In this document: positions 35,605 to 44,964 of the stretch, one piece after another | How the letters are laid out: the number at the start of each line of letters is the position of its first letter | How positions within the stretch are numbered: position 1 is the stretch's first letter | NCBI GenBank assembly: GCA_030653365.1 | Contig: JAURZL010000007.1 | Location: 248,001-312,000, forward strand | DNA length: 64,000 nt | Reading direction: 5' to 3' | From: Anaerolineaceae bacterium | GTDB lineage: Bacteria; Chloroflexota; Anaerolineae; Anaerolineales; Anaerolineaceae | The notes under the pieces: model-generated | What the model saw: only the letters and a program-made list of their open reading frames with translations | Told to the model about the DNA's origin: nothing | Database searches by the model: none | Program-made: the position numbers and the translations under genes

Positions 35605-36743
35605 ATTGAATCGATTTCTCCGAGAACAGACAGAATTTCTTGTCCAAATCTTTCAAAACGATAAGGAATATTATCCATAATTTTCTGAACATCTAAAATT
35701 TCAGATCTTTTTAGGTGAGCCAATTGTTCCATATGCTCTTTTGGAAGAATAATGTCCGATTCAACATCTAATTCAATCGCTTTTCTCTTTCGCCATTGTT
35801 TCAAAGCGTCATATTTCTGTAAGAATCGAGCATCTGGTCTATTTTTTTCTTTTTTAATATTTGTACCTTTGGTAGAGCCAATTAAGATTGTTTTTATTAT
35901 TTTCTCTCCGTATTTTTGTATTAGCTTCGGAGATAAACCAACAATATTTTCTAATTGAGATTCATTTTTTGGCATTTTTTTTGCTAATTCCAGAATTGTT
36001 TGATTTCCAAATACTTTAAAAGGGGGACGATTTGATTGTTCAGCTAGACTCTCTCTCAAGAAGAATAATTCAATTAAGACATTTTCTTGTTGTGATGTGA
36101 GAATGTTTCCTTTTATAATCCGCCAATAATGATCATTATTTTTATTATTCACAAATGCTTCAATAAAAGTTAACCGGTTAAAATCTTCTACGGCTAAATC
36201 CCATTTTTGTTGTTCTTTCAATTTTTTATACAAAATTTTTCGTATCTCGATTAGGAAATGTGTATCCATTTGAGCATATGTAATCATCTCTTCAGACAAA
36301 GGACGTTTGCCCCAATTTGCTCTTTGATATTTCTTTTCCACATCGACATGAAAAAATTCATTTAATAATGAAGATAAACCAACAGATTTAAAACCCAGAA
36401 TTCTAGACGCGATCATGGTATCAAAAATATTATTAAATTCAAAATGATAATCTCTTTTTAAACACATGAGATCATATTCTGCAGCATGGAAAACCTTTTC
36501 AATCTTGGTAGATGAAAAAATTTCATTTAATGAGGAAATGTCTCGTAATTTGATCGTATCAACAATATAATCTTGTTTGTTAGAAGAAAATTGAATTAGA
36601 CAAATTTTTTCCTGGTATTCAAATAAACTATTCGATTCTGTATCAACACTGACCATTGATAAATTTCGCAAATCTGAAATCATGTCAAATAATTGGTTGT
36701 TAGTTTCAATTAGAAGCGCGGGTTGGATATCAATTTTGCTCAT
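35601..36743 (-). CDS. rnd: Ribonuclease D
   Basis: 3'-5' exoribonuclease of the DEDDy group: VSVDTESNSL (first Asp, Glu), HAAEYDLMCLKRDY, FDTMIASRILG and YAQMDTHFLIEIR (Tyr and Asp) are all present. A HRDC domain is at ~210-285 (ESLAEQSNRPPFKVFGNQTI...). Length 380 is normal. It matures tRNA 3' ends and similar RNAs. A -10 hexamer ends only 7 bases before the ATG, which suggests a leaderless message. Confidence 0.92.
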   Translation of the reverse strand: MSKIDIQPALLIETNNQLFDMISDLRNLSMVSVDTESNSLFEYQEKICLIQFSSNKQDYIVDTIKLRDISSLNEIFSSTKIEKVFHAAEYDLMCLKRDYHFEFNNIFDTMIASRILGFKSVGLSSLLNEFFHVDVEKKYQRANWGKRPLSEEMITYAQMDTHFLIEIRKILYKKLKEQQKWDLAVEDFNRLTFIEAFVNNKNNDHYWRIIKGNILTSQQENVLIELFFLRESLAEQSNRPPFKVFGNQTILELAKKMPKNESQLENIVGLSPKLIQKYGEKIIKTILIGSTKGTNIKKEKNRPDARFLQKYDALKQWRKRKAIELDVESDIILPKEHMEQLAHLKRSEILDVQKIMDNIPYRFERFGQEILSVLGEIDSI

Positions 36744-36750
36744 ATTTATG

Positions 36751-36851
36751 ATTATAATCCATCAAAAGGATGTTTTTTTCTTGGTATCAAAAAGACAATT
36801 TCTTAAAAATTTCCATATTGTGGATTTACATATCAAAAGATAATCTATAAT
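36751..36851. promoter_or_regulatory. Divergent promoter region of rnd and the two-component operon
   Basis: ATTATAAT at 36751-36758 reads as TATAAT on both strands; the minus-strand copy (36756-36751) is 7 bases from the rnd ATG. A second plus-strand TATAAT is at 36846-36851 with TTTACA at 36825-36830, a short 15-base spacer, probably for the response regulator. The 164-base gap holds nothing else. Confidence 0.5.
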
Positions 36852-36907
36852 TATTAAAATCATTTATTGCAAATAAATTTATATGATTTTTTTTGGAAGG
36901 ATTAATC

Positions 36908-37588
36908 ATGAATGAGAGAATATTAATCATTGAGGATGACCAGGCTATTGTAAGAGTCCTGAAAAGAACATTGACCTATGAAGGCTATAACGTAGAAAAT
37001 GCTTTTGATGGAGAAACTGGTTTTGATATTTACAAAAAATTTCATCCTGATTTAATAATTCTTGATTGGATGTTGCCTGGTATGGATGGTCTGGAATTTT
37101 GTGATCGAATTCGGTCCACAGAAGACAATGTGCCTATCATCATGCTTACAGCCAAAGATGCAACAAGCGATCGGGTAATGGGATTGGATGCTGGGGTTGA
37201 TGATTATATGGTTAAGCCCTTTGAAATTGAAGAGTTGAATGCCCGAATTCGAGCTTTACTAAGAAGAACAAAATCAGAAAGAACCCTAACTCTAAGTATG
37301 GCTGATTTGGTTCTGGATACTTCGACTCGATTGGCAAATAGAGGTGGTCGCAGAATAAACTTAACTGCCAAAGAATATGATTTACTGGAACTTTTCTTAC
37401 GTCATCCACGCCAGGTACTGACCAGGGAAGTAATTTTCGATCGTGTTTGGGGATATGATTTTGGGGGGGAAAGTAACGTGCTTGATGTATATATTCGTTA
37501 TTTACGTCAAAAAATAGAAGAAAAAGGAGAAATTCACTTGATCCATACCGTAAGAGGGGTCGGGTATGTGATGCGTGAAACGCCTTAA
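36908..37588 (+). CDS. OmpR/PhoB-family response regulator
   Basis: Receiver domain residues ~3-115: IIEDDQAIVRVL with the acidic pair, phospho-acceptor Asp in LIILDWMLPGMDG, Lys in MVKPFEIEEL. The winged-helix DNA-binding domain (~130-226) ends VIHTVRGVGYVMRETP-like (LIHTVRGVGYVM). ATG 36908 has GGAAGGA 8 bases upstream; an in-frame TTG 15 bases earlier lies inside that ribosome site. Its TAA overlaps the kinase ATG (TAATG), so the pair is coupled. Target genes unknown. Confidence 0.95.
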   Translation: MNERILIIEDDQAIVRVLKRTLTYEGYNVENAFDGETGFDIYKKFHPDLIILDWMLPGMDGLEFCDRIRSTEDNVPIIMLTAKDATSDRVMGLDAGVDDYMVKPFEIEELNARIRALLRRTKSERTLTLSMADLVLDTSTRLANRGGRRINLTAKEYDLLELFLRHPRQVLTREVIFDRVWGYDFGGESNVLDVYIRYLRQKIEEKGEIHLIHTVRGVGYVMRETP

Positions 37589-38955
37589 TGTCATTACAAT
37601 CAAAACTGACATTATTATTCACCGGTTTAATAGGGGGACTGCTGGCTATTTTAGGGTTATTGGTCTATGGATTAGTTAATTCTATTTTATTGGATCAAAT
37701 TGACCAACTTTTATCTTCATCGGCGCAAAGAATCATAAATGGTTTAAGTGTTACCACTGAAAATCGAATAATATCTGAAATAGCTTTTGAATTCTTACCA
37801 ATTGAAAATCAATATGTTCAAATTTGGAAAAATTCTAATGAAATTTTGATTTCAAAACCAAGTATTTTTGCTGATTCTTTAGATGAAAATGGATTAAGAC
37901 AGGGAAGAGTTGTTTATCGGAATAGTAATCACGATGGTATTCGTATGAGAGTTTTGACGATACCTTTAGAGACTTCTCGAGGTCCAGTCGGTATCCTCCA
38001 GGTAGGAATTGATTTAACACTTGTGGATATTACGCTAAGTACCCTGGCCATTGTTCTGATATTCCTTTTGATTATTGCATTAATTGTGGCAGCAATTATT
38101 AGTTGGATCATGACAAGGCAGACATTACAACCTTTGATGATTGTAACTGAGTTTGCAAAAGAAATAACCGAGACAAATGACCTCTCCAGGCGGATTCCAA
38201 TCAGTGATCAACAAAAAGATGATGAGGTAGGTCAATTAATTTTTTCATTTAATGAAACACTTGGCAAACTAGATCAAATTTTAATATCCCAAAAACAATT
38301 GGTTACTGATATTAGCCACGAATTAAGAACACCATTGACTGTCATTAAAGGTGAAGTTGGGATAATGAAGAAATACAAACAATATGATCTGGAGTCATTG
38401 GTGAGTATTGAAAATGAAGTAGATCGATTAACTCGTCTGGTCGGGAATTTATTGTTTTTATCACAGGCAGAAACAGGCGAAATGCCAATGGATTTCAGAC
38501 TCTTTTCGCTAGACGACCTGATTTGTGAAGTTTTTAATCATGTGCAGACTCTGGCTGCTGGTCGTTTAAGTATCGTAATGACAAAGGTAGACCAAATTGA
38601 GATCAATGGAGACCGTGATCGGATCAAGCAGGTATTACTGAATTTGCTCGGGAATGCAATTCAATACACACCAGACGGTGGAAAAGTTACCATCCAGCTA
38701 GAAAAAGGAACCGAATTTGCCAAAATTTTTATTCAAGACAATGGTCCTGGAATAGCAAAGAAAGATTTACAGAAAATTTTTGACAGGTTCTATCGCGGAG
38801 AAAAATCCAGAACGCGAAGTCCAAGTTCTGGATTTGGTTTGGGGTTATCTATTTCTGAATATATTATCAATCTTCATAAAGGAACAATTCTTGTCGAATC
38901 AGAAATTGGGGTTGGAACCCTCTTTTCTGTTCACCTTCCAATCAAAAATAATTAA
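37588..38955 (+). CDS. Membrane sensor histidine kinase
   Basis: Two membrane helices (~8-30 and ~148-172) flank an external sensor of ~115 residues; a HAMP linker follows (TRQTLQPLMIVTEFAKEI). The phospho-accepting His lies in DISHELRTPLTVIKGE, and the ATPase domain has NLLGNAIQYTPDGG (N box), DNGPGIAKKDL (G1) and GFGLGLSISEYI (G2). It phosphorylates the regulator encoded just upstream. The signal cannot be inferred. Confidence 0.95.
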   Translation: MSLQSKLTLLFTGLIGGLLAILGLLVYGLVNSILLDQIDQLLSSSAQRIINGLSVTTENRIISEIAFEFLPIENQYVQIWKNSNEILISKPSIFADSLDENGLRQGRVVYRNSNHDGIRMRVLTIPLETSRGPVGILQVGIDLTLVDITLSTLAIVLIFLLIIALIVAAIISWIMTRQTLQPLMIVTEFAKEITETNDLSRRIPISDQQKDDEVGQLIFSFNETLGKLDQILISQKQLVTDISHELRTPLTVIKGEVGIMKKYKQYDLESLVSIENEVDRLTRLVGNLLFLSQAETGEMPMDFRLFSLDDLICEVFNHVQTLAAGRLSIVMTKVDQIEINGDRDRIKQVLLNLLGNAIQYTPDGGKVTIQLEKGTEFAKIFIQDNGPGIAKKDLQKIFDRFYRGEKSRTRSPSSGFGLGLSISEYIINLHKGTILVESEIGVGTLFSVHLPIKNN

Positions 38956-38986
38956 AAAATACGATTATAAGTCAACCGAAGCTACT

Positions 38987-40315
38987 CTATTCAGGAAATA
39001 TTTTTGAATAAATCTGAGGACAGAATCGATTAATAGTTTCACTGGATAGTGAATTAGTTTTACAAATTTGAGAAAATAGGTCTGCACTTTTGGTCTTTAT
39101 TCTTGTCTGATCAACTACATCCAACTTCCACAAACCAAATCTTTGCGACCATCCTCGTTCCCATTCAAAATTATCTGCCAACGTCCAATGAAAATACCCT
39201 TTAATCGGAACACTTAAATTTGCTGCCCGCCAAATTTTATGGATATGTTCAATGATATATTGTGGCCGAAGCTGGTCTTTTGAATCCTCAATTCCATTTT
39301 CGGTGATAATGATCGGACGATTATATTTTGTTGCCCAATGAATAGCATTTTCTAAGCCAGATGGAATATTAGCTATAAATCCATTTTCACTTATTTCTGT
39401 TAATTTCGGAAAAGTACGTTGGTGGAAAAAATCCTTTGGTTTTAAGAGATTAAATTTGACTTCATCCCCAGAATAATAATTTAGTCCCAAAAAATCGAAT
39501 GTAGAACCAGTTTTAGTAAACTTTTCTTTTTTGAATGCAAAATTCAATTTACCCATTCGAAGTGCATTTATGTAAGCGTCATTATATTGCTGATGAAGAG
39601 TCTTTGTCATAAATTGATCGAGTGGGTTGTATTTATTTTCAGGCCAAAAAGCACGGTAATTAATAGCGGTTCCAACCCTGCTTAAAGGTTGAATTCGATG
39701 GATTGTAGAATATGCACAAATGTGAGCTTTCACCATATTGGATAAAGCTTTAAATGCGGATTTAAGACTTCTTTTTCCTGGCGGAAAATTTGCTTCAATA
39801 TATGCTTGATGAGCTAAAACATTTGGTTCATTTATTGGGATCCAATAATTGCAATATTCTTTTAGACCTTCGACAACTTTAGCAACATAATGATCAAAAA
39901 ATAAAATAATATCATCATTTTCCCAACCGCCAATTTCTGAAAGCCACATCGGTTCCGTGAAATGGTGGAGAGTAATGATAGGACTTATACCTCTATCTCT
40001 CAGACCCTGTAAGATTTCCCGATAATGATCTAATGAAGATTCGTCCCAGCGGTTTATCTCAGGTTGAATTCGACTCCACTCAATTGATAATCGGTGAGCG
40101 TTTTGGTGGGTAGCATTTGCTCGATCCATGTCTTCTTTCCATCGTCCAGCCCACCAATCACATGCCTTCCCCGATTTTTGGTTTTCGAAGATTTTGCCGG
40201 GAATGTCTTCCCATTGGTTCCAGTTTGTATTTGAATTATTTCCCTCTACCTGATAAGCAGATGTAGAAGTACCCCATAAAAAACCAGTAGGAAAATGAAA
40301 TGTTGCAGAAGGCAT
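38987..40315 (-). CDS. GH1 beta-glycosidase
   Basis: FPTGFLWGTSTSAYQVEGN is the GH1 N-terminal signature. INEPNV carries the acid/base Glu, IITENGIED the nucleophile Glu, and HWTLADNFEWERGW forms the aglycone end. No signal peptide, so it acts in the cytoplasm on imported beta-glucosides or similar disaccharides. I start at ATG 40315, immediately before the conserved fold; GTG 40342 in frame would add 9 residues and cannot be excluded. It ends 31 bases from the kinase stop, convergent. Confidence 0.9.
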   Translation of the reverse strand: MPSATFHFPTGFLWGTSTSAYQVEGNNSNTNWNQWEDIPGKIFENQKSGKACDWWAGRWKEDMDRANATHQNAHRLSIEWSRIQPEINRWDESSLDHYREILQGLRDRGISPIITLHHFTEPMWLSEIGGWENDDIILFFDHYVAKVVEGLKEYCNYWIPINEPNVLAHQAYIEANFPPGKRSLKSAFKALSNMVKAHICAYSTIHRIQPLSRVGTAINYRAFWPENKYNPLDQFMTKTLHQQYNDAYINALRMGKLNFAFKKEKFTKTGSTFDFLGLNYYSGDEVKFNLLKPKDFFHQRTFPKLTEISENGFIANIPSGLENAIHWATKYNRPIIITENGIEDSKDQLRPQYIIEHIHKIWRAANLSVPIKGYFHWTLADNFEWERGWSQRFGLWKLDVVDQTRIKTKSADLFSQICKTNSLSSETINRFCPQIYSKIFPE

Positions 40316-40367
40316 AATTTTATTGATTACGATCCTAAACACCTAAAGTAAAATAATCTACTTTGAG

Positions 40368-40375
40368 ATTATAAT
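40368..40375. promoter_or_regulatory. Palindromic -10 between GH1 and pncC
   Basis: ATTATAAT reads TATAAT on both strands, 40 bases before the pncC start and 53 before the GH1 ATG on the other strand. No good -35 is seen on either strand. Confidence 0.4.
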
Positions 40376-40414
40376 TTGATTCTTGAAAATTAAATAAAAT
40401 AGAGGAGATTTTCA

Positions 40415-40927
40415 ATGCAAGAAAATCTTGAAGAAGAAATTAAACCATTAATATCTCAAAATAATCATAAATTAGTATTTGCAGAATCTTGTACAGGGGG
40501 ATTGATCAGTCACCGAGTTACAAATGTTGCTGGGTCTTCTGAATATTATTTAGGCGGTGTTTGTGCATATGCTTATGAAGCAAAGCGTTCATTACTTGGC
40601 GTAAAAGCAAAAACCCTTGAAAAATATGGTGCAGTAAGCAGAGAAACTGTAATCGAAATGTCAAATGGCGTACGAAAATTATTTTCCAAAGAATTTCCAA
40701 TAGAAAAAATCATTGGTATATCGATAAGTGGAATTGCAGGGCCTGGTGGTGGTTTACCTGAAAAACCAGTTGGATTGGTATGGGTCAGTCTTTCCAGTGA
40801 TCAAGGCTGTTGGGCCTGGAAAAAGATCTTCGGTGGGAATAGAATTGAGAATAAAGAAATGTCATCAGATTTTGCACTTTCTATTTTATTAAATTATTTA
40901 AGAGGGATTGTATTACCGGAAGCATGA
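40415..40927 (+). CDS. pncC: CinA C-terminal domain protein, nicotinamide-nucleotide amidohydrolase
   Basis: 170 residues forming only the CinA C-terminal domain: AESCTGGLISHRVTNVAGSS, YLGGVCAYAYEAK and GISISGIAGPGGGLPEKPVG are the family signature with the catalytic Ser/Thr region. It hydrolyses nicotinamide mononucleotide to nicotinate mononucleotide in NAD recycling. GAGGAG is 8 bases before the ATG. The following glycosyltransferase begins 10 bases after the stop. Confidence 0.9.
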   Translation: MQENLEEEIKPLISQNNHKLVFAESCTGGLISHRVTNVAGSSEYYLGGVCAYAYEAKRSLLGVKAKTLEKYGAVSRETVIEMSNGVRKLFSKEFPIEKIIGISISGIAGPGGGLPEKPVGLVWVSLSSDQGCWAWKKIFGGNRIENKEMSSDFALSILLNYLRGIVLPEA

Positions 40928-40937
40928 GGTAAAGCAA

Positions 40938-42167
40938 ATGGAAAATCAGAAAAAGAATATTTTAATTTTAACAGCGGATGCTGGTTTCGGGCACCGAAGT
41001 GCAGCAATAGCACTCAAGTCAGCTTTTGAGGAATTAAACCCCGATCTTTTTTCTATATCTTTAATTAATCCTTTAGACAATAAGAAAACGCCTAATTTCC
41101 TTACAGAGTCTCAAAGCGAATACGATAAATGGGTTCGAAATGTACCCGAATTATATAAATTTGGGTATGAATTAAGTGATGCTTCGATTCCTGTCACAAT
41201 TTTGGAAACAATCCTGGTGGTTTCATTGTTCGAAGTTTTTCATGAAATTATTGAAGAATACAATCCAGATATTGTGATTAATACATATCCTTTGTATCAG
41301 GCTCCTTTTGTTGCTGTGAGATCCTTGCAAAAGAAGAATATTCCAATGGTAACAATTGTTACCGATTTAGCAACTGTTCATCAAATTTGGTTTAATGAAA
41401 AGGTGGACTGGCTAATTGTCCCGACAGAAATTGTGAGAGATGACGCGATTGAAACGGGGGTTGATCCTGAAAAAATTAGTGTTATTGGAATTCCAGTAAA
41501 CCCAATGATTTTTTTAATACAAGAAACAAAACATGAACTACGAAAAACCCTGGGTTGGGATGAAAACCTGACATGTATTTTGGCTGTTGGAAGTAAAAGA
41601 ATCGAGCATTTCAAAGAAAATTTAACAATTTTGGATCATTCAGGTTTTTCTTTTCAACTAATCATCGTAACTGGAAAGGATAAAAATCTTTTCGATGAAT
41701 TAAATACCTTAGAATGGCACCATAAAGTTTTTTTGTATGAATTTGTGGATAAAATGCCAGAATTTATGAAAGCATCGGATTTATTAATTGCAAAAGCGGG
41801 CGGTTTAATCGTTACAGAGGCATTAGCTTCTGGTCTGCCGATCATCTTGATTGATGTGATACCTGGTCAAGAAACGGGAAATGCACAATATGTTCTGGAT
41901 GGTAATGCTGGTTTTTGGGTTAAGAATTCTTTGGAATTTATTGAAAATTTTGGCGATTTAATGGTGGATGGTAATAAAAATCTTATTGTCACTCAAGATA
42001 ATGCGAAAAAAATTGGAAAACCTTCTTCTGCAACGCAAATTGCCAGGTTTGTTAATGATAAATTGGAAAGTAATGAATCATCTCCTCCACCTAAAGTAGA
42101 ATTTATTCAGAAAATCGAAAATTTATTATATGAGAATCGAATCTTAGAGAAATTTAAAGAAAATTAA
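40938..42167 (+). CDS. MGDG synthase/UgtP-like diacylglycerol glycosyltransferase
   Basis: ILILTADAGFGHRSAAIALK with the GxGH motif opens the MGDG-synthase N-terminal domain; DLATVHQIWFNEKVDWLIVP and KISVIGIPVNPMIF match the same family, and LLIAKAGGLIVTEALASGLP is the donor-binding segment of GT28-type enzymes. It likely adds a hexose from UDP-sugar to diacylglycerol or a related lipid at the inner membrane face. ATG 40938 follows GAGGTAAAG; an earlier in-frame start at 40908 would overlap pncC. Confidence 0.85.
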   Translation: MENQKKNILILTADAGFGHRSAAIALKSAFEELNPDLFSISLINPLDNKKTPNFLTESQSEYDKWVRNVPELYKFGYELSDASIPVTILETILVVSLFEVFHEIIEEYNPDIVINTYPLYQAPFVAVRSLQKKNIPMVTIVTDLATVHQIWFNEKVDWLIVPTEIVRDDAIETGVDPEKISVIGIPVNPMIFLIQETKHELRKTLGWDENLTCILAVGSKRIEHFKENLTILDHSGFSFQLIIVTGKDKNLFDELNTLEWHHKVFLYEFVDKMPEFMKASDLLIAKAGGLIVTEALASGLPIILIDVIPGQETGNAQYVLDGNAGFWVKNSLEFIENFGDLMVDGNKNLIVTQDNAKKIGKPSSATQIARFVNDKLESNESSPPPKVEFIQKIENLLYENRILEKFKEN

Positions 42168-42207
42168 AGAGTTCTAATGAATATTTTCTTCTACTGATAA
42201 ATTTGGA

Positions 42208-42216
42208 TGTTATAAT
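42208..42216 (+). promoter_or_regulatory. Extended -10 promoter candidate of the ccm operon
   Basis: TGTTATAAT fits TGnTATAAT exactly, 112 bases before ccmE. No clear -35. This leaves an untranslated leader of about 105 bases in which I see no obvious structure. Confidence 0.5.
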
Positions 42217-42327
42217 TTTCAAAATTAAGACAATAGAGATGTTTTTTATTTTAATTTGATAATTTAACCCTCTATTAATCTCTTTGTGGAAAAATATTCA
42301 TTAACCAATAAAATATCCGGAGGTTTG

Positions 42328-42843
42328 ATGGAAGACTCTGTAAAAACAACCCCTGTCAAAGGTAGTCAAAAAAAATTCCTATTTGGTGGTGTCTTAATAA
42401 TTGCCGCTATCATCTTATTAATCATTACAAATACAAAAGCTGGTGCACAATATTTCCTGACTGTAGATGAAATTAAAGAAAGACAGGATGAAATTGTGGG
42501 CAAAGACATTCGTGTATCGGGAGCAGTTTTAGGAGATACGATCGAATATGACACTGAAAATTTGATATTAAAATTTGATGTTGCCCATGTACCTGGCGAT
42601 AACAAACAAATTGATGCCGAAGGTGGACTTGCCATGGTATTGCATCAGGCTGTAAACAATCCAGATTCAAATAGAATCACAGTAATTTATGAAGGTGTTA
42701 TGCCTGACCTGCTTCAAAATGAAGCACAGGCAATCATGACAGGTAAAATTGGTGAGGATGGGATGTTCCACGCGGCTGAATTACTACTTAAATGCCCAAC
42801 AAAATACGAAGAAGCTGTCCCAGATCAATCAGAAAACAGTTAG
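42328..42843 (+). CDS. ccmE: Cytochrome c maturation protein CcmE, Cys-type
   Basis: Periplasmic haem chaperone with a membrane anchor (~17-35) and OB-fold: TVDEIKERQDEIVGKDIRVS, FDVAHVPG, ITVIYEGVMPDLLQNEAQA are conserved. The usual HxxxY haem-binding motif reads CPTKY here, so Cys156 replaces His and Tyr160 is retained, a variant known from Desulfovibrio and archaea. Start at ATG 42328 because GGAGG lies 6 bases upstream; an ATG-less extension to 42286 is unlikely. First gene of the ccm operon. Confidence 0.92.
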   Translation: MEDSVKTTPVKGSQKKFLFGGVLIIAAIILLIITNTKAGAQYFLTVDEIKERQDEIVGKDIRVSGAVLGDTIEYDTENLILKFDVAHVPGDNKQIDAEGGLAMVLHQAVNNPDSNRITVIYEGVMPDLLQNEAQAIMTGKIGEDGMFHAAELLLKCPTKYEEAVPDQSENS

Positions 42844-42871
42844 AGATTCCAATTATTAAATCGGAGAATTT

Positions 42872-44941
42872 ATGCTACCAAACCTTGGATATGGCTCTTT
42901 GGTCATTACTTTAATTGTAAGTATTTATGCGGTTGTTGCTGCAGTTATTGGTGAAAGAAAAAATTTATACAAATTTGTGGAAAGTGCAAGGTTAGCACTT
43001 TTATTAACCTTTCCACTTTTGACAATAACCGTTATCAGCTTGATTGCACTCTTAGTCAATCAAAATTATGAAGTCCAATATGTTTATAACGTCACCAGCA
43101 GCACAATGCCTTTATATCTTAAAATAACTGCATTGTGGGGTGGTCAGGCTGGATCGTTGGTTTTCTGGGCTTGGTTAATGTCAGCATTTGGTTCAGCTGT
43201 CACATTAAGAAGATGGGACAGAGATTTAGATCTTCTTCCCTGGGTAATTGTAGTAACTTCGGTGACCCTGGCTTTCTTTTTATTTATGGTTATTGCCTTT
43301 GAAAATCCATTCATCCGATTCTGGACAACAACAACTGGACGGGAATTGGTTGCGATGTTCGCTCCAGCAGGGAGTCAACTCATTCATCCGTTTGATGGAA
43401 GGGGATTAAATCCATTATTACGTCATCCTGGCATGGTGATTCATCCACCTATGTTGTACCTTGGTTTTGTTTCGTTTGTTATTCCATATGCTTTTGGTTT
43501 TGCTGCTTTGATTACGGGAAGAAAAGATGATCGATGGATAAGACTGACCCGCAGATGGACTCTGGTTGCCTGGATGTTCTTATCAATTGGTCTAATTCTT
43601 GGCAGTCGGTGGGCTTATGATGTATTAGGATGGGGAGGTTATTGGGCATGGGACCCGGTTGAAAATGCAGCGTTCATGCCATGGTTATCCGGTACCGCAT
43701 TTCTCCATTCTGTAATGATTCAGGAAAAACGAGGGTTGTTCAAACGCTGGAATATGATCCTCGTCATTCTAACATATTCACTGGTGATATTTGGAACCTT
43801 CTTAACCCGTTCTGGTGTGCTCTCGTCTGTGCATGCTTTCGCTCAAAGTGCCATTGGACCGATGTTTTTTATTTTTATTGGAGTATCTTTTATCATCTCG
43901 CTAGCATTATTGATTAAACGTTGGGATGAGTTAAGATCAGAAGGAGTAATGACATCTTTACTGTCAAGAGAGTCGCTATTCTTAATTAATAATCTTCTCT
44001 TTATTGGTATCCTGGTTGTAGTTTTCTGGGGAACTGTCTACCCGCTGATATCTGAGTTATTTACAGGTCAAAAAGTGACGGTTGGACCTCCTTTTTACAA
44101 CAGTACTACTGGACCACTTTTTGGTGGATTATTGTTGCTAATGGGAATTGCACCATTATCTGCCTGGGGACATTCCACCTGGAAAACTTTGGGAAAAGCC
44201 TTATGGTTACCTGCAGCTGCATCTCTGATTTTATTAACTGTCCTCATTATTTCAGGTATCAGAAGTGTTGGTGCTTTAATTGGTATTTGGTTGGCTTCTT
44301 TGGCAGCATTTGTCACATTATATGAATTTTGGCGCGGTATGGCAGCAAGACATCGACGAAGTGGTGAGAATTATCTGACAGCATTTTGGAAACTAACATT
44401 TCGAAATCGTCGTCGATATGGTGGATATATCATTCATTTAAGTGTGGTTTTTATGGCTATAGGGATAATTGGGATCGAATTATTCCAGACAGAAACACAG
44501 GGAAGGTTGGCACCTGGAGAGAGCATGTCTCTTGCTGGTTATACGGTAACATACAAAAATTTAGCTGAATTTGATGTGGCTGATGGTAGAAATGTAGCCA
44601 GGGCTGTTTTGTCTGTTTCAAAAAACGGTAGAGATCTTGGAGAATTATACCCGCGCCGCGATTTTTATTATGATAGTCAACAACCTATGACCATTCCAGG
44701 GGTAAGAAGTACGATTGAGGATGATTTATATATCATCTTAGTAAATTGGGAACAAATCTCTTCACGTGGTGCTACATTTAAAGTTTTTCACAATCCGTTA
44801 ATAAACTGGTTATGGTTTGGTGGAATACTACTTGTTATTGGATCATTTATAGCTGCATGGCCTGAAACTGAAAAAAGTATAGAATTTGCACCATCCCGAA
44901 TTGTAAAAACGAATTCCGGAAAAATGATAACCAAACCATAA
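42872..44941 (+). CDS. ccmF: Cytochrome c haem lyase subunit CcmF
   Basis: About 15 membrane helices. WGGQAGSLVFWAWL, the WWD-type segment WGGYWAWDPVENAAFMPW, HPPMLYLGFV with a conserved His, and LTRSGVLSSVHAFAQS are diagnostic. It passes haem from CcmE to apocytochrome together with CcmH outside the membrane. The C-terminal external domain (~555-660) contains TVTYKNLAEF as in other CcmF proteins. GGAG precedes the ATG; 28 bases separate it from ccmE. Confidence 0.95.
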   Translation: MLPNLGYGSLVITLIVSIYAVVAAVIGERKNLYKFVESARLALLLTFPLLTITVISLIALLVNQNYEVQYVYNVTSSTMPLYLKITALWGGQAGSLVFWAWLMSAFGSAVTLRRWDRDLDLLPWVIVVTSVTLAFFLFMVIAFENPFIRFWTTTTGRELVAMFAPAGSQLIHPFDGRGLNPLLRHPGMVIHPPMLYLGFVSFVIPYAFGFAALITGRKDDRWIRLTRRWTLVAWMFLSIGLILGSRWAYDVLGWGGYWAWDPVENAAFMPWLSGTAFLHSVMIQEKRGLFKRWNMILVILTYSLVIFGTFLTRSGVLSSVHAFAQSAIGPMFFIFIGVSFIISLALLIKRWDELRSEGVMTSLLSRESLFLINNLLFIGILVVVFWGTVYPLISELFTGQKVTVGPPFYNSTTGPLFGGLLLLMGIAPLSAWGHSTWKTLGKALWLPAAASLILLTVLIISGIRSVGALIGIWLASLAAFVTLYEFWRGMAARHRRSGENYLTAFWKLTFRNRRRYGGYIIHLSVVFMAIGIIGIELFQTETQGRLAPGESMSLAGYTVTYKNLAEFDVADGRNVARAVLSVSKNGRDLGELYPRRDFYYDSQQPMTIPGVRSTIEDDLYIILVNWEQISSRGATFKVFHNPLINWLWFGGILLVIGSFIAAWPETEKSIEFAPSRIVKTNSGKMITKP

Positions 44942-44964
44942 TAATCTGTTGAAGGGTATGTTGA

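Noticed and set aside
37212..37622. 136-codon minus-strand ORF under the response regulator
   Set aside because: It lies entirely opposite a well-defined regulator DNA-binding domain and has no family features.
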